A stretch of 64,000 nucleotides of DNA from Sphingomonas sp. (lineage in GTDB: Bacteria > Pseudomonadota > Alphaproteobacteria > Sphingomonadales > Sphingomonadaceae). The first letter of the stretch is position 1; each line of letters begins with the position of its first letter. The notes under the pieces are model-generated. The model worked only from the letters and a program-made list of their open reading frames with translations, was not told the DNA's origin and did no database searches. Positions 41,495 to 50,069 of the stretch are shown one piece after another. The stretch covers positions 186,001-250,000 of the forward strand of contig NZ_JAHBZJ010000003.1 of NCBI RefSeq assembly GCF_019635455.1, written 5' to 3'. The position numbers were made by a program, and so were the translations under genes.

Positions 41495-41853
41495 TGGAGC
41501 GTCCCGGCAAGTTCGAACGGATCCTCGCCCTCGAAAAAGGCGGCGAACAGCGCGGTGACTTCGTCAGCGGTCAGCGTGCCGGCGGACGAACTGCCGAAAT
41601 CGCGCCCGGCGTCGCCCGGGTCGGGTGCGAGGCCGGGCTTCCTGATCTCGACATGCGTTTCCGGGCCGCCGGCGCGCAATTCGACGACCCAGCGGCGCCC
41701 GTTCAGGATCGCCTGGATGTAATCGGTCGGCGATCGGGTGAGGACGGCGAAGGCGCCATCCGTCGCGGCGGGCATCCATCGCAGCAATTCCCGCAGCCGA
41801 TCGGCCGAACCCACGGTCGCCGACCCGGCATGTGTTCTCAATTCCATCGTCAT
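41491..41853 (-). CDS. Unknown small protein inside the methylcrotonyl-CoA carboxylase operon
   Basis: 120 residues, starting [10 protein letters not shown], lying between the two carboxylase subunits. Its ATG overlaps the beta-subunit stop (TGATG) and its stop overlaps the alpha-subunit ATG, so it is translated with them. Segments visible: RWMPAATDGAFAVLTR, QAILNGRRWVVELR, a CxxC-free body, and an acidic tail (ALFAAFFEGEDPFELA). No family recognised; a weak likeness to Imm1-type folds is only an impression. Confidence 0.8.
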   Translation of the reverse strand: MTMELRTHAGSATVGSADRLRELLRWMPAATDGAFAVLTRSPTDYIQAILNGRRWVVELRAGGPETHVEIRKPGLAPDPGDAGRDFGSSSAGTLTADEVTALFAAFFEGEDPFELAGTLH

Positions 41854-43454
41854 CACATCCTGAAGACGCCGAACGCCGGGCGTTCCGGGATCGGCGCGTT
41901 GAGCGTGGCAGCCAGGGCGAGGCCAAGCACATCGCGGGTCTGCGCGGGATCGATGATGCCATCGTCCCACAGGCGCGCGGTGGCGTGCCAGGGGTTGCCC
42001 TGCGCCTCGTAATCGTCTCGGATCGGCTGTTTGAACGCCTCGGCCTCTTCCGCGGTCCATTTCTCTGCATCGCGGTGAACGGTCGCGAGCACGCTCGCCG
42101 CCTGTTCGCCACCCATCACGCTGATCCGGCTGTTCGGCCAGCTGAACAGGAAGCGTGGGGCGTAGGCCCGGCCGCACATGCCGTAATTGCCGGCGCCAAA
42201 GCTGCCGCCGATCAGCACGGTGACCTTTGGCACGCTGGCGGTGGCGACGGCGGTGACCAGCTTGGCGCCGTGCTTGGCGATCCCCTCCGCCTCATATTTG
42301 CCGCCGACCATGAAGCCGCTGATATTCTGGAGGAACAGCAGCGGGACGCGGCGCTGACAGGCGAGTTCGATGAAGTGCGCGCCCTTTTGCGCGCTTTCGC
42401 TGAACAGCACGCCGTTATTGGCGAGGATCGCTACCGGCAAACCCCAGATATGCGCGAAACCACAGACAAGCGTTGCGCCATAGAGCGGCTTGAATTCGTG
42501 AAATTCGCTGCCATCGACCAGCCGCGCGATCACCTCATGCACGTCATAGGGCGCGCGGACGTCGGTGGGGAGGACGCCGTACAGGTCCTCCGCGTCATAG
42601 TTCGGGGGGCGGGAATCGCGGATCGCAACCTCCGCCGCGCGATCGGGCGGCAGGGTCGAGACGATGTCGCGCACGATCGTCAGCGCGTGCGCATCGTCGT
42701 CCGCGACATGATCGACGACGCCTGATTTGCGTCCGTGCAGATCGCCGCCGCCCAGATCCTCGGCGCTGATGACCTCACCCGTCGCCGCCTTTACCAGGGG
42801 CGGCCCGGCGAGGAAGATCGTCCCCTGTTCGCGCACGATCACGGTCTCGTCCGACATTGCCGGAACATAGGCGCCGCCGGCGGTGCAGCTGCCCATGACG
42901 CAAGCGATCTGGGCGATGCCCTTCGCGCTCATATTGGCCTGATTGAAGAAGATGCGGCCGAAATGATCGCGGTCGGGAAACACATCCGCCTGATGCGGGA
43001 GGTTCGCGCCGCCGCTATCGACAAGGTAGATGCACGGCAGCCGGTTCGCCTCGGCGATCTCCTGCGCGCGCAAATGCTTCTTCACGGTCATCGGATAATA
43101 GGTGCCGCCCTTTACCGTGGCGTCGTTGCATACGATCATGCAGGTGCGGCCTGACACGCGGCCGATGCCGGCGATCACGCCCGCGCCCGGGACTTCGCCG
43201 TCGTAGAGGTCGTTCGCGGCGAGCTGACCGATTTCAAGGAACGGCGCGCCGGTATCGAGCAGGCGCTCGACCCGCTCGCGCGGCAACAATTTGCCCCGCG
43301 CCACATGCCGCTCCCGCGATTTCTCGTTCCCGCCCAGCGCGGCCTGTGCCACATCCGCGCGGAGCTTGTCCGCGAGCGCGCGATTGTGCGCGGCATTGGC
43401 GCGGAACTGCGGGTCGTCGGCCGACACCAGCGTCTTGAGAACAGGCGCGCTCAT
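41853..43454 (-). CDS. Methylcrotonyl-CoA carboxylase carboxyltransferase subunit
   Basis: 533-residue beta subunit (LiuB/MccB). [17 protein letters not shown] at the N-terminus, acyl-CoA carboxyltransferase motifs [36 protein letters not shown] and [29 protein letters not shown]. Real start is ATG 43454; the frame extends upstream into unrelated sequence. First gene of the carboxylase operon. Confidence 0.93.
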   Translation of the reverse strand: MSAPVLKTLVSADDPQFRANAAHNRALADKLRADVAQAALGGNEKSRERHVARGKLLPRERVERLLDTGAPFLEIGQLAANDLYDGEVPGAGVIAGIGRVSGRTCMIVCNDATVKGGTYYPMTVKKHLRAQEIAEANRLPCIYLVDSGGANLPHQADVFPDRDHFGRIFFNQANMSAKGIAQIACVMGSCTAGGAYVPAMSDETVIVREQGTIFLAGPPLVKAATGEVISAEDLGGGDLHGRKSGVVDHVADDDAHALTIVRDIVSTLPPDRAAEVAIRDSRPPNYDAEDLYGVLPTDVRAPYDVHEVIARLVDGSEFHEFKPLYGATLVCGFAHIWGLPVAILANNGVLFSESAQKGAHFIELACQRRVPLLFLQNISGFMVGGKYEAEGIAKHGAKLVTAVATASVPKVTVLIGGSFGAGNYGMCGRAYAPRFLFSWPNSRISVMGGEQAASVLATVHRDAEKWTAEEAEAFKQPIRDDYEAQGNPWHATARLWDDGIIDPAQTRDVLGLALAATLNAPIPERPAFGVFRM

Positions 43455-43517
43455 CTTGCCACCCCGCCAAAGCTGGCGCACAGCGCAGCGCCGCCGTGCC
43501 GACAGCCGGAACCGAAC

Positions 43518-43856
43518 ATGCCGACCATCCTGCTCCTCATCGTCTCCAACGTCTTCATGACCACCGCCTGGTACTGGCATCTGTCGAAAGGCGGGATGCA
43601 CCGGCCACTGCTGGCGGTCATCCTCATCAGCTGGGGCCTGGCGCTGGTCGAATATTGCTTCGCGGTTCCGGCCAACCGGCTGGGATATGCCGGCGGGTGG
43701 ACGCCGGGCCAGCTTAAGGTCGTGCAGGAGGCGATCGCGCTCATCGTCTTCGGCGTCTTCATGGTCGCGGTGCTGGGCGAAGCGATCAGCTGGCGCCACC
43801 TGGCCGCTTTCGCCTGCATCATGGCGGCGGTCGCGTTCCTGTTCGTGGGACGGTGA
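43518..43856 (+). CDS. DMT-superfamily small membrane protein (DUF486)
   Basis: 112 residues, four transmembrane helices: [58 protein letters not shown] and [17 protein letters not shown]. This is the DUF486 pattern, a short relative of drug/metabolite transporters. It sits on the opposite strand between the liu operon and isovaleryl-CoA dehydrogenase gene, 7 bases from the latter's stop. Confidence 0.88.
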   Translation: MPTILLLIVSNVFMTTAWYWHLSKGGMHRPLLAVILISWGLALVEYCFAVPANRLGYAGGWTPGQLKVVQEAIALIVFGVFMVAVLGEAISWRHLAAFACIMAAVAFLFVGR

Positions 43857-43863
43857 TCGCGGG

Positions 43864-45021
43864 TCACGCCGCCCCCACCAGTTCGCGGCCGATCAGCATG
43901 CGGCGGATCTCGTTCGTCCCCGCGCCGATGTCGAGCAGCTTCGCGTCGCGCAGGAAGCGTTCGACCGGCCAGTCCCTGGTATAGCCCGCGCCGCCCAGTG
44001 CCTGAACCGCCTCCCCCGCGACCTTGAACGCGCTTTCGCTCGCCAGCAGGATCGCGCCGGCGGCGTCGAAGCGGGTCGTCCTGCCCGCGTCGCACGCGCG
44101 GGCGACGGCATAGACATAGGCACGCGCGGAGTTGAGCGCGACATACATGTCGGCGACCTTCGCCTGCATCAGCTGGAAGCTGCCGATCGCCTGGCCGAAC
44201 TGCTTGCGCTCGCGCAGGTAAGGCAGCACCACATCTAGGCATGCCTGCATGATGCCGAGCTGGATTCCGGCCAGCACCGTGCGCTCGTAATCCAGGCCCG
44301 ACATGAGCACGCCGACGCCGCCGTTCAGCGGCCCCATGACATTCTCCTCCGGCACCTCGCAATCGGTGAACACGAGTTCCGCCGTCGGCGACCCGCGCAT
44401 CCCCATCTTGTCGATCTTCTGCCCGATCGAGAAGCCGGGCATGTCCTTCTCGATCAGGAACGTGGTGATCCCGCGCGATCCTTCGCCGGTCTTCGCATAG
44501 ACGACCAGCGTGTCGGCATAGGCGGCGTTGGTGATCCAGAACTTCGTTCCGTTGAGCACATATCGGTCGCCCTTGTGCTCGGCCCGCAGCTTCATGCTGA
44601 CGACGTCACTGCCCGCGCCCGCCTCCGACATGGCCAGCGAGCCGACATGTTCGCCGCTGATGAGCTTGGGCAGATATTTCGCCTTTTGCGCGGGCGACGC
44701 CCAGCGGCGAATCTGGTTGACGCACAAATTCGAATGCGCGCCATAGCTGAGCCCGATCGATGCGGACGCGCGCGATACCTCCTCGCACGCGATCACATGT
44801 TCGAGATAGCCGAGGGCCAGCCCGCCATATTCCTCTTCCACGGTGATGCCGTGCAGCCCTAACTCGCCCATCGCCGGCCAGAGTTCGTCGCGCGGGAACC
44901 AGTCCTCCGCGTCGATGCGCGCGGCCAGCGGCGCGATCTGCTCGCGCGAGAATCGCTCGGTGGTTTCGCGAATCATCTCTGCTGTCTCGCCCAGGTCGAA
45001 ATCCATCTGGGGCAGGCTCAT
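43864..45021 (-). CDS. Isovaleryl-CoA dehydrogenase
   Basis: 385-residue FAD acyl-CoA dehydrogenase (LiuA/Ivd). AGGAGA sits just before ATG 45021. The first helix set, [40 protein letters not shown] and [11 protein letters not shown] with the catalytic Glu at the isovaleryl-specific position fit. Oxidises isovaleryl-CoA to methylcrotonyl-CoA, the step before the carboxylase encoded downstream. The hydratase and HMG-CoA lyase of the pathway are not in the window. Confidence 0.92.
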   Translation of the reverse strand: MSLPQMDFDLGETAEMIRETTERFSREQIAPLAARIDAEDWFPRDELWPAMGELGLHGITVEEEYGGLALGYLEHVIACEEVSRASASIGLSYGAHSNLCVNQIRRWASPAQKAKYLPKLISGEHVGSLAMSEAGAGSDVVSMKLRAEHKGDRYVLNGTKFWITNAAYADTLVVYAKTGEGSRGITTFLIEKDMPGFSIGQKIDKMGMRGSPTAELVFTDCEVPEENVMGPLNGGVGVLMSGLDYERTVLAGIQLGIMQACLDVVLPYLRERKQFGQAIGSFQLMQAKVADMYVALNSARAYVYAVARACDAGRTTRFDAAGAILLASESAFKVAGEAVQALGGAGYTRDWPVERFLRDAKLLDIGAGTNEIRRMLIGRELVGAA

Positions 45022-45204
45022 ATGCTCTCCTGTTCTTTTGTCGCCCAATAGCCGCGTGCCGCCCCGCACCGCAATGGGCGCCCGCTCGCCCGGACGGACG
45101 CAGCGCTAACGGAGTGCGCGCACCAGGGACTCGCGTCCATTCCGGATGGTTCCAACGTCGCGGATCCGCGTGGGCGGCGCGCGACTTGCCCGTCCCACGA
45201 TCCA

Positions 45205-45222
45205 TAACGGTCCAGTCCGTTA
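45205..45222. promoter_or_regulatory. Inverted repeat between the isovaleryl-CoA dehydrogenase and TadE genes
   Basis: TAACGG, 6 bases, CCGTTA, perfect. It lies in the 266-base divergent gap 45022-45287 and is operator-like. Nothing else coding is seen there. Confidence 0.3.
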
Positions 45223-45287
45223 CCCGATTTGCGCATGCCGTTAACCGCCCCCGCGCCACGCTATGCGCCTGATTTCGAGGAAAGTTC

Positions 45288-45710
45288 ATGCGTGGCGTGA
45301 CGAACTTGAAGAACGGCGAATGCGGGAGCGCGATCCTGGAGTTCGCGCTGCTGTTGCCGATACTCGCATCGATGCTGGTCGGCATCCTGTCCTACGGCCT
45401 GTATTTCGGTGCGGCCCATTCGGTGCAGCAGCTGGCCGCCGACGCCGCGCGGCGATCGGTCGCGGGATCGAACGCGGCGGAACGATCGTCGATCGTGCAC
45501 GCCTATGTCGATGCGAATGCCACCGGCTATTTCCTGATCCGCGCCGACCGGCTGCGCGAAGTGAGCGCCACCGCGATCGGCGACGGGCGGACGCGAATCC
45601 GCATCGCCTTTGACGCGACATGGCTGCCGATCTTCTCGTTCGCGGCGATGGTTCCGCTTCCGCCCGGGACCATCACGCGCGACTGCACCATCCTGGACGG
45701 TGAGGCATGA
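45288..45710 (+). CDS. TadE-like pilus assembly protein
   Basis: 140-residue pseudopilin-like protein with the processing-like motif GSAILEFALLLPILASMLVGILSYGLYF (a Gly-x4-Glu prepilin type cleavage site), one transmembrane helix, and a small soluble domain ending with a Cys. The ATG has GAGGAAAG upstream. Overlaps the next gene (TadG-like) by four bases. The rest of a Tad/Flp system is not in the window. Confidence 0.82.
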   Translation: MRGVTNLKNGECGSAILEFALLLPILASMLVGILSYGLYFGAAHSVQQLAADAARRSVAGSNAAERSSIVHAYVDANATGYFLIRADRLREVSATAIGDGRTRIRIAFDATWLPIFSFAAMVPLPPGTITRDCTILDGEA

Positions 45711-47311
45711 TGCGCCGGCTGACCAGCGACCGGCGCGCCGGCGTCGCCGTGCTGGTGGGCGGAATGCTGCCGGTACTGCTCGGTGCTGCTGCGGCGGCGG
45801 TGGATGTCGGCGCGGTGGCGCTGGAGCGGCGGCGGATGCAGGGCGCGGTCGATGCGGCGGCGCTGGCGGCGGCACAGGCGCCGTCCGACGCCGCGACGCG
45901 CGCACGGCAGGCGATCGCCGCGAACCGCCCGGGCGTCGTGATCGACACGCGCGTTACCGCCGGAATCGCGACTCGTGGCGCCACCGGCATCGTGCTGACG
46001 CCGAACCCGGCCGGCGACGCGGTTCAGGTCAGCGCGACCTATCCCAACGACACCTATTTCCTGCGCGCGCTGGGCCTGCGTTTCCCGCCCGCGACCGTCA
46101 CCGCGACCGCGGCGCGCCGCAATCTGGGGGCGCTGTCCATCGGATCGGGGCTGGCGAGCTTTGAGAATGGGGTCGTCAACGGCTTTACCCGCGCGATGAC
46201 CGGCTCGTCGGTCGGCCTGTCGCTGCTCGGCTATCAGGGGCTGGCGAGCGCCAATGTCGATCTGTTCGCCTTTCTCGACGCGGTGGCGCTGCGCGCGAAC
46301 CTGGGCGCGATCAGCTATGACAGCCTGCTTGATCGCGAATTCGACCTGCCGCTGCTGTTGCGTGCGCTCGGCGATGCGTCGGGCAGCGGTGCGCTGGAGG
46401 GGGTCGCGGCGGGGATCGGCGGATCGCCGCGCACCCTGCGGCTCGGCGACCTGATCGGGCTCGACCTGCCCGGCGCGGGCAATGTCGGTGGGGGCGGCCA
46501 GTCGGCGGTGCGCGCACAGACGCGGGCGAGCGACCTGCTGGGCGCCATGCTCGCCCTTGCCAATCGCGGCAACGCCGTCTCGCTGGACCTGGGAAGCGGG
46601 ATTGCCGGCCTGTCCGCGGTTCGCGCGGAACTGCGCATCGGTGAGGCGATCCAGTCCAGCCCGTGGATGATCGTCAACGAACGCAGCGGGATCGAGGTGA
46701 ACACGGCGCAGGCGCGGATCAACCTGGTCGCGGATATCGGCCCGCTGCTCGGTTTCTCGCTGAACCTGCCGCTTGCCGCCGACATTGCGCAGGCGCGTGC
46801 GGTCCTGGACGCCCTGCCCTGCGCGCCACGCACGACTGCGGCCGTCCGTGCGCGCGCGGGCGTCGCGCGGGTGGCTGTGGCCGCAATCCCGATCGGTCAG
46901 GCGATTCCGGACGGCCCGACCGCCCTCCCCCCGGCACCGATGCTGCGCGCGCCGTTGCTGGAGGTGGACGGGCGTGCCTTCGGGGCGCTGGAGGCGTCCG
47001 ACTGGCAGCCGCTGTCCTTCACCCGCGAGGACATTGCCGGGCATGTCGGAAAGTCGGTCGCGACGACCGACGGCGTATCGACGCTGATCGGATCGACACT
47101 CGCCTCGACCCGGATCGATGTCCGCTTCCCGGGCCTGGGATTGGGCATGGGGCTGCCCGGGCAAAGCCAGGTCGCCTCGGCGATCTCCGCCGCCACGCCG
47201 GGGCTTGAGCGCACGCTGTTCGACCTGCTCACGCTCGCCGGCCTTCAGATCGGCACTGCCAAGGTGTGGATCGATGGCTATCGTTGCGGCCATCCCGTCC
47301 TGATCGGGTGA
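45707..47311 (+). CDS. TadG-like pilus assembly/secreted protein
   Basis: 534 residues. N-terminal membrane segment (VLVGGMLPVLLGAAAAAVDVGA) then VALERRRMQGAVDAAALAAAQ, the TadG/TadE-G shared motif (DUF2134). The rest is extended and Gly/Ala-rich, with weak internal similarity and two Cys near residues 367 and 527. It lacks the vWA domain of full TadG. Operonic with the TadE-like gene. Confidence 0.78.
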   Translation: MMRRLTSDRRAGVAVLVGGMLPVLLGAAAAAVDVGAVALERRRMQGAVDAAALAAAQAPSDAATRARQAIAANRPGVVIDTRVTAGIATRGATGIVLTPNPAGDAVQVSATYPNDTYFLRALGLRFPPATVTATAARRNLGALSIGSGLASFENGVVNGFTRAMTGSSVGLSLLGYQGLASANVDLFAFLDAVALRANLGAISYDSLLDREFDLPLLLRALGDASGSGALEGVAAGIGGSPRTLRLGDLIGLDLPGAGNVGGGGQSAVRAQTRASDLLGAMLALANRGNAVSLDLGSGIAGLSAVRAELRIGEAIQSSPWMIVNERSGIEVNTAQARINLVADIGPLLGFSLNLPLAADIAQARAVLDALPCAPRTTAAVRARAGVARVAVAAIPIGQAIPDGPTALPPAPMLRAPLLEVDGRAFGALEASDWQPLSFTREDIAGHVGKSVATTDGVSTLIGSTLASTRIDVRFPGLGLGMGLPGQSQVASAISAATPGLERTLFDLLTLAGLQIGTAKVWIDGYRCGHPVLIG

Positions 47312-47357
47312 CCGCGCCCTATTGGGCCGCCGCCGCCTTCGCGCTAGGGTCGGCGGC

Positions 47358-47867
47358 ATGACGAAGTTCACGGTCAACAACCAGCCGGTCGAATACAGGC
47401 TGGATCCGCGCACGCCGCTGCTCTGGGCGCTGCGCGACGCATCGAACCTCACCGGCACCAAATATGGCTGCGGCAGCGGCGATTGCGGTGCCTGTACCGT
47501 CGATATCGATGGCGAGGCGGTGCGATCCTGTCAGGTGACGATCGGGGCGATCGAGGGGACGTTCGTCACGACGATCGAGGGGCTGGCGGAAGCGCGCGAC
47601 CATCCGGTGCAGCGCGCGTTCCTGTCCGCCAATGTCGGGCAGTGCGGATATTGCGTCCCCGGCATGGTGATGGCGGCGGCGGTGCTGCTGCGCAAGAATC
47701 GCAGCCCGTCCGACGAGGAGATCGAGGCGGCGATCACCAATTTATGCCGGTGCGGCATCTATCCGCGATTGATCGACGCGATCGGCCGGGCTGCGCGACT
47801 GGCGCGCGGCGAGCAGGAGGACGACGAAGCCGAAACCGCCGACCCACAGCCCTCCCCGAGCGATTGA
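47358..47867 (+). CDS. [2Fe-2S] subunit of a molybdenum hydroxylase (IorA/CoxS-like), orphan
   Basis: 169 residues with two clusters: CGSGDCGAC...C (plant-ferredoxin-like) and CGYCVPGM...CRCG (alpha-helical). Such subunits feed electrons between a molybdopterin subunit and acceptors in isoquinoline 1-oxidoreductases and xanthine dehydrogenase-like enzymes. The large subunit is not next to it; the neighbours are TadG-like and RcnB-like genes. The C-terminal tail is acidic. Confidence 0.9.
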   Translation: MTKFTVNNQPVEYRLDPRTPLLWALRDASNLTGTKYGCGSGDCGACTVDIDGEAVRSCQVTIGAIEGTFVTTIEGLAEARDHPVQRAFLSANVGQCGYCVPGMVMAAAVLLRKNRSPSDEEIEAAITNLCRCGIYPRLIDAIGRAARLARGEQEDDEAETADPQPSPSD

Positions 47868-47974
47868 TGAATCCTTTCGCAATGCTGTCAGCCCGATTCA
47901 GAGACGTGTCAGCCGACTCGCGGCAAAAGGGGCCTAGTCTGAACGCCGGCGTGTGCCGGGAGCGGAGGATGGAA

Positions 47975-48811
47975 ATGAAGAAGATGATCTTGGCCGCGCT
48001 GATCGGCGCGACAATTCTGACCCCCGCCACGGCGATCGCGCAGGAGCGTGGCCGTTGGCAGGGACGTGGTGGCGACCAGTCGGGACAGCAGCGCCAGTCG
48101 CCGCGACAGGAGTGGCAGCAGCGCCGCTCGTCCGAGGACAGCCAGCGCCCCATGTATCAGGCGCGCGAGCGTCAGCCGGCAACCCCGTCCTATCAGGCGC
48201 CGCAGCGCCAGCAGGCCGCGCCATCCTATCAGGCACCCCAGCGCCAGCAGGCCGCGCCGTCCTATCAGGCACCCCAGGCTCAGGCGCCCCAGTCCACCCC
48301 GCAGTGGCAGGGCCGGCGTGGCGGCGGCGACCGTGGTGGCGAACGCACGCAGGGCCGGTATCAGGCCCCGCAGCGTCAGCAGGCCGCGCCGCAGCCGCAA
48401 TATCAGGCGCCCCAGCAATATCGCCGCGACCGCACCGACGATCGACGCGATTATCGCCAGGATCAGCGTTCGCAGCAATATCGCGGCGGCGACCGGCGCG
48501 ACTGGAGCCGCGGCTGGCGGGGCGATCGCCGCTATGACTGGGGCAGCTATCGCCAGTATAACCGCAACATCTATCGCCTGCCCCGCTATTACGCGCCGGC
48601 TGGCTATCGTTACGGCTATCAGCGCTTTTCGATCGGTCTGACGATCGGCGCGCTGCTGTTCTCGCAGAACTATTGGATCAACGATCCGTTCTATTATCGC
48701 CTGCCGCCGGCCTATGGCCCGTATCGCTGGGTGCGCTATTACAATGACGCGCTGCTCGTCGATATCCGGACCGGCTATGTCGTGGACGTCGTGTACGACA
48801 TCTTCTGGTAA
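47975..48811 (+). CDS. Secreted RcnB-like protein with Gln/Pro-rich repeats
   Basis: 278 residues. Signal peptide MKKMILAALIGATILTPATAIAQ; GCGGAGG before it supports this start over the MEMKK form. Residues about 60-150 hold repeats of the unit SYQAPQRQQAAP, then Arg/Asp-rich sequence, and a C-terminal region (NIYRLPRYYAPAGYRYGYQRF...WVRYYNDALLVDIRTGYVVDVVYDIFW) typical of the RcnB/DUF-type family in alphaproteobacteria. RcnB acts in periplasmic Ni/Co homeostasis in E. coli; here that role is unproved. Confidence 0.85.
   Translation: MKKMILAALIGATILTPATAIAQERGRWQGRGGDQSGQQRQSPRQEWQQRRSSEDSQRPMYQARERQPATPSYQAPQRQQAAPSYQAPQRQQAAPSYQAPQAQAPQSTPQWQGRRGGGDRGGERTQGRYQAPQRQQAAPQPQYQAPQQYRRDRTDDRRDYRQDQRSQQYRGGDRRDWSRGWRGDRRYDWGSYRQYNRNIYRLPRYYAPAGYRYGYQRFSIGLTIGALLFSQNYWINDPFYYRLPPAYGPYRWVRYYNDALLVDIRTGYVVDVVYDIFW
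48188..48281 (+). repeat. 36-bp tandem repeat in the RcnB-like gene
   Basis: Two full units (48188-48223, 48224-48259) and a partial third, each encoding SYQAPQRQQAAP; a fourth diverged copy is near 48358. Units are in frame. Confidence 0.85.
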
Positions 48812-48827
48812 GCGAGACGCGTCGTCA

Positions 48828-48870
48828 CGCAAGGGAGGCCCGGCCGGCAACGGTCGGGCCTCTTGCGTTT
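48828..48870 (+). terminator. Terminator of the RcnB-like gene
   Basis: Strong hairpin CGCAAGGGAGGCCCG / CGGGCCTCTTGCG with a 12-base loop, ending in TTT, 17 bases after the stop codon. No long T-run, but the stem is very stable. Confidence 0.7.
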
Positions 48871-48897
48871 CGGCGGCGTCGCGGCAAATTGCGCGCG

Positions 48898-49596
48898 ATG
48901 AGCATTTTCGCGAAACCCAAGTCCGGCGGCGCATCGCTTGCGCGTGCGCGCCTGGGGCAACAGGCCACCGCCCGGATCGAAGCCAATGGCGCCGTTCGCA
49001 AGGCGAAGGTGGACAACGTCCAATTCTATTACCACCCCGATTTCCTCTCCGACACCGAATGCCGCCAACTGATTGGAATGATCGACGCGAACCGCCGGCC
49101 ATCGACCCTGCTCGCGGCGTCTGACGATCCCGAATTCCGCACCAGCGAGAGCTGCGACCTCGATCGCTGGTCCCCCTATGTCCAGCCGATCGACGAGCGG
49201 ATGGCCAGCCTGTTGGGAATCCCGCCCGAACATGGCGAGACGATGCAGGGCCAGCGTTACGCGCCGGGCCAGCAATTCCGCGCGCATTATGACTGGTTCA
49301 GCGAAAGCCAGGAATATTGGGCGGCGATGAAATCCTCGGGCGGCCAGCGCACCTGGACGACGATGATCTATCTGAACGATGTCGAGGAAGGGGGCGCGAC
49401 CTGGTTCCCCCAGGCCGGCCTGCGGGTCGCGCCGAAAAAGGGCATGCTGCTCGCGTGGAACAACATGAAGCCCGACGGCGCACCCAATCCGGCGACGTTG
49501 CATGAGGGGACGCCGGTGGTGCGCGGCGTCAAATATATCATCACCAAATGGTTCCGGGAGCATCCCTGGATCAACATGCCGATCCGGACCTATTGA
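48898..49596 (+). CDS. Prolyl-4-hydroxylase-type 2-oxoglutarate/Fe(II) oxygenase
   Basis: 232 residues. The double-stranded beta helix has the iron ligands His-x-Asp in FRAHYDWF and the distal His in ATLHEGTPV, with the 2OG-binding Lys in KYIITKWFRE. NDVEEGGATWFP matches bacterial P4H enzymes. Substrate could be a proline in a protein or a small molecule. Start at ATG 48898. Confidence 0.88.
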   Translation: MSIFAKPKSGGASLARARLGQQATARIEANGAVRKAKVDNVQFYYHPDFLSDTECRQLIGMIDANRRPSTLLAASDDPEFRTSESCDLDRWSPYVQPIDERMASLLGIPPEHGETMQGQRYAPGQQFRAHYDWFSESQEYWAAMKSSGGQRTWTTMIYLNDVEEGGATWFPQAGLRVAPKKGMLLAWNNMKPDGAPNPATLHEGTPVVRGVKYIITKWFREHPWINMPIRTY

Positions 49597-49620
49597 TCCG
49601 ACGGGGCGACCCGGACCGTT

Positions 49621-50010
49621 CTAAAGCAGCATGTCCCCGCCACTGCGCTGCGCCAGCACGCGCCCGATCGTGTCGAACAGCGCGTCCATCGCAACCGGCT
49701 TGAACAACACCTCGTCCGCACCCGCGCCCAGGCACCGTTCGCGCAGATCGACCGCGGTATCGGCGGTGACCACGATCACCGGCAATTCCGCCTTGTGATC
49801 GCCGCGCGCGCGAATGTGCTGAATCGCCTCGATCCCGTCCATGCCCGGCATGCGCAAATCGACCAGGATGACGTCGAAATCCTCCGCATCGATGCGACGC
49901 AGCCCGGTTTCCGCGTCCTCCGCCTCCGTCATCGCCGCGCCGGCAACGTCCAGCATGTCGCGGACGACCCGACGATTCATCGGATCGTCCTCGATGAACA
50001 GGATATTCAC
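49621..50010 (-). CDS. Single-domain response regulator
   Basis: 129 residues, receiver only. Acceptor Asp51 (LVDLRMPGMDG), acidic pair FIEDDP, Lys104 (LFKPV). It lies 59 bases after the hybrid-like kinase encoded upstream and is the likely phosphate acceptor for it; that kinase carries only a degenerate receiver. Confidence 0.9.
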   Translation of the reverse strand: MNILFIEDDPMNRRVVRDMLDVAGAAMTEAEDAETGLRRIDAEDFDVILVDLRMPGMDGIEAIQHIRARGDHKAELPVIVVTADTAVDLRERCLGAGADEVLFKPVAMDALFDTIGRVLAQRSGGDMLL

Positions 50011-50069
50011 GAGGTCAGTCCGGGATCGGTATGGAGGCGCAACGCTAAACGCATATGTGTGCTATCGCC

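Noticed and set aside
45205..45222. LiuR-type operator for the leucine-degradation genes
   Set aside because: The TAACGG repeat does not resemble the MerR-type LiuR site as I remember it and no regulator gene is adjacent, so no regulator is named.
48188..48281. CRISPR-like array
   Set aside because: The repeats are in frame, directly adjacent without spacers, and encode a protein repeat.
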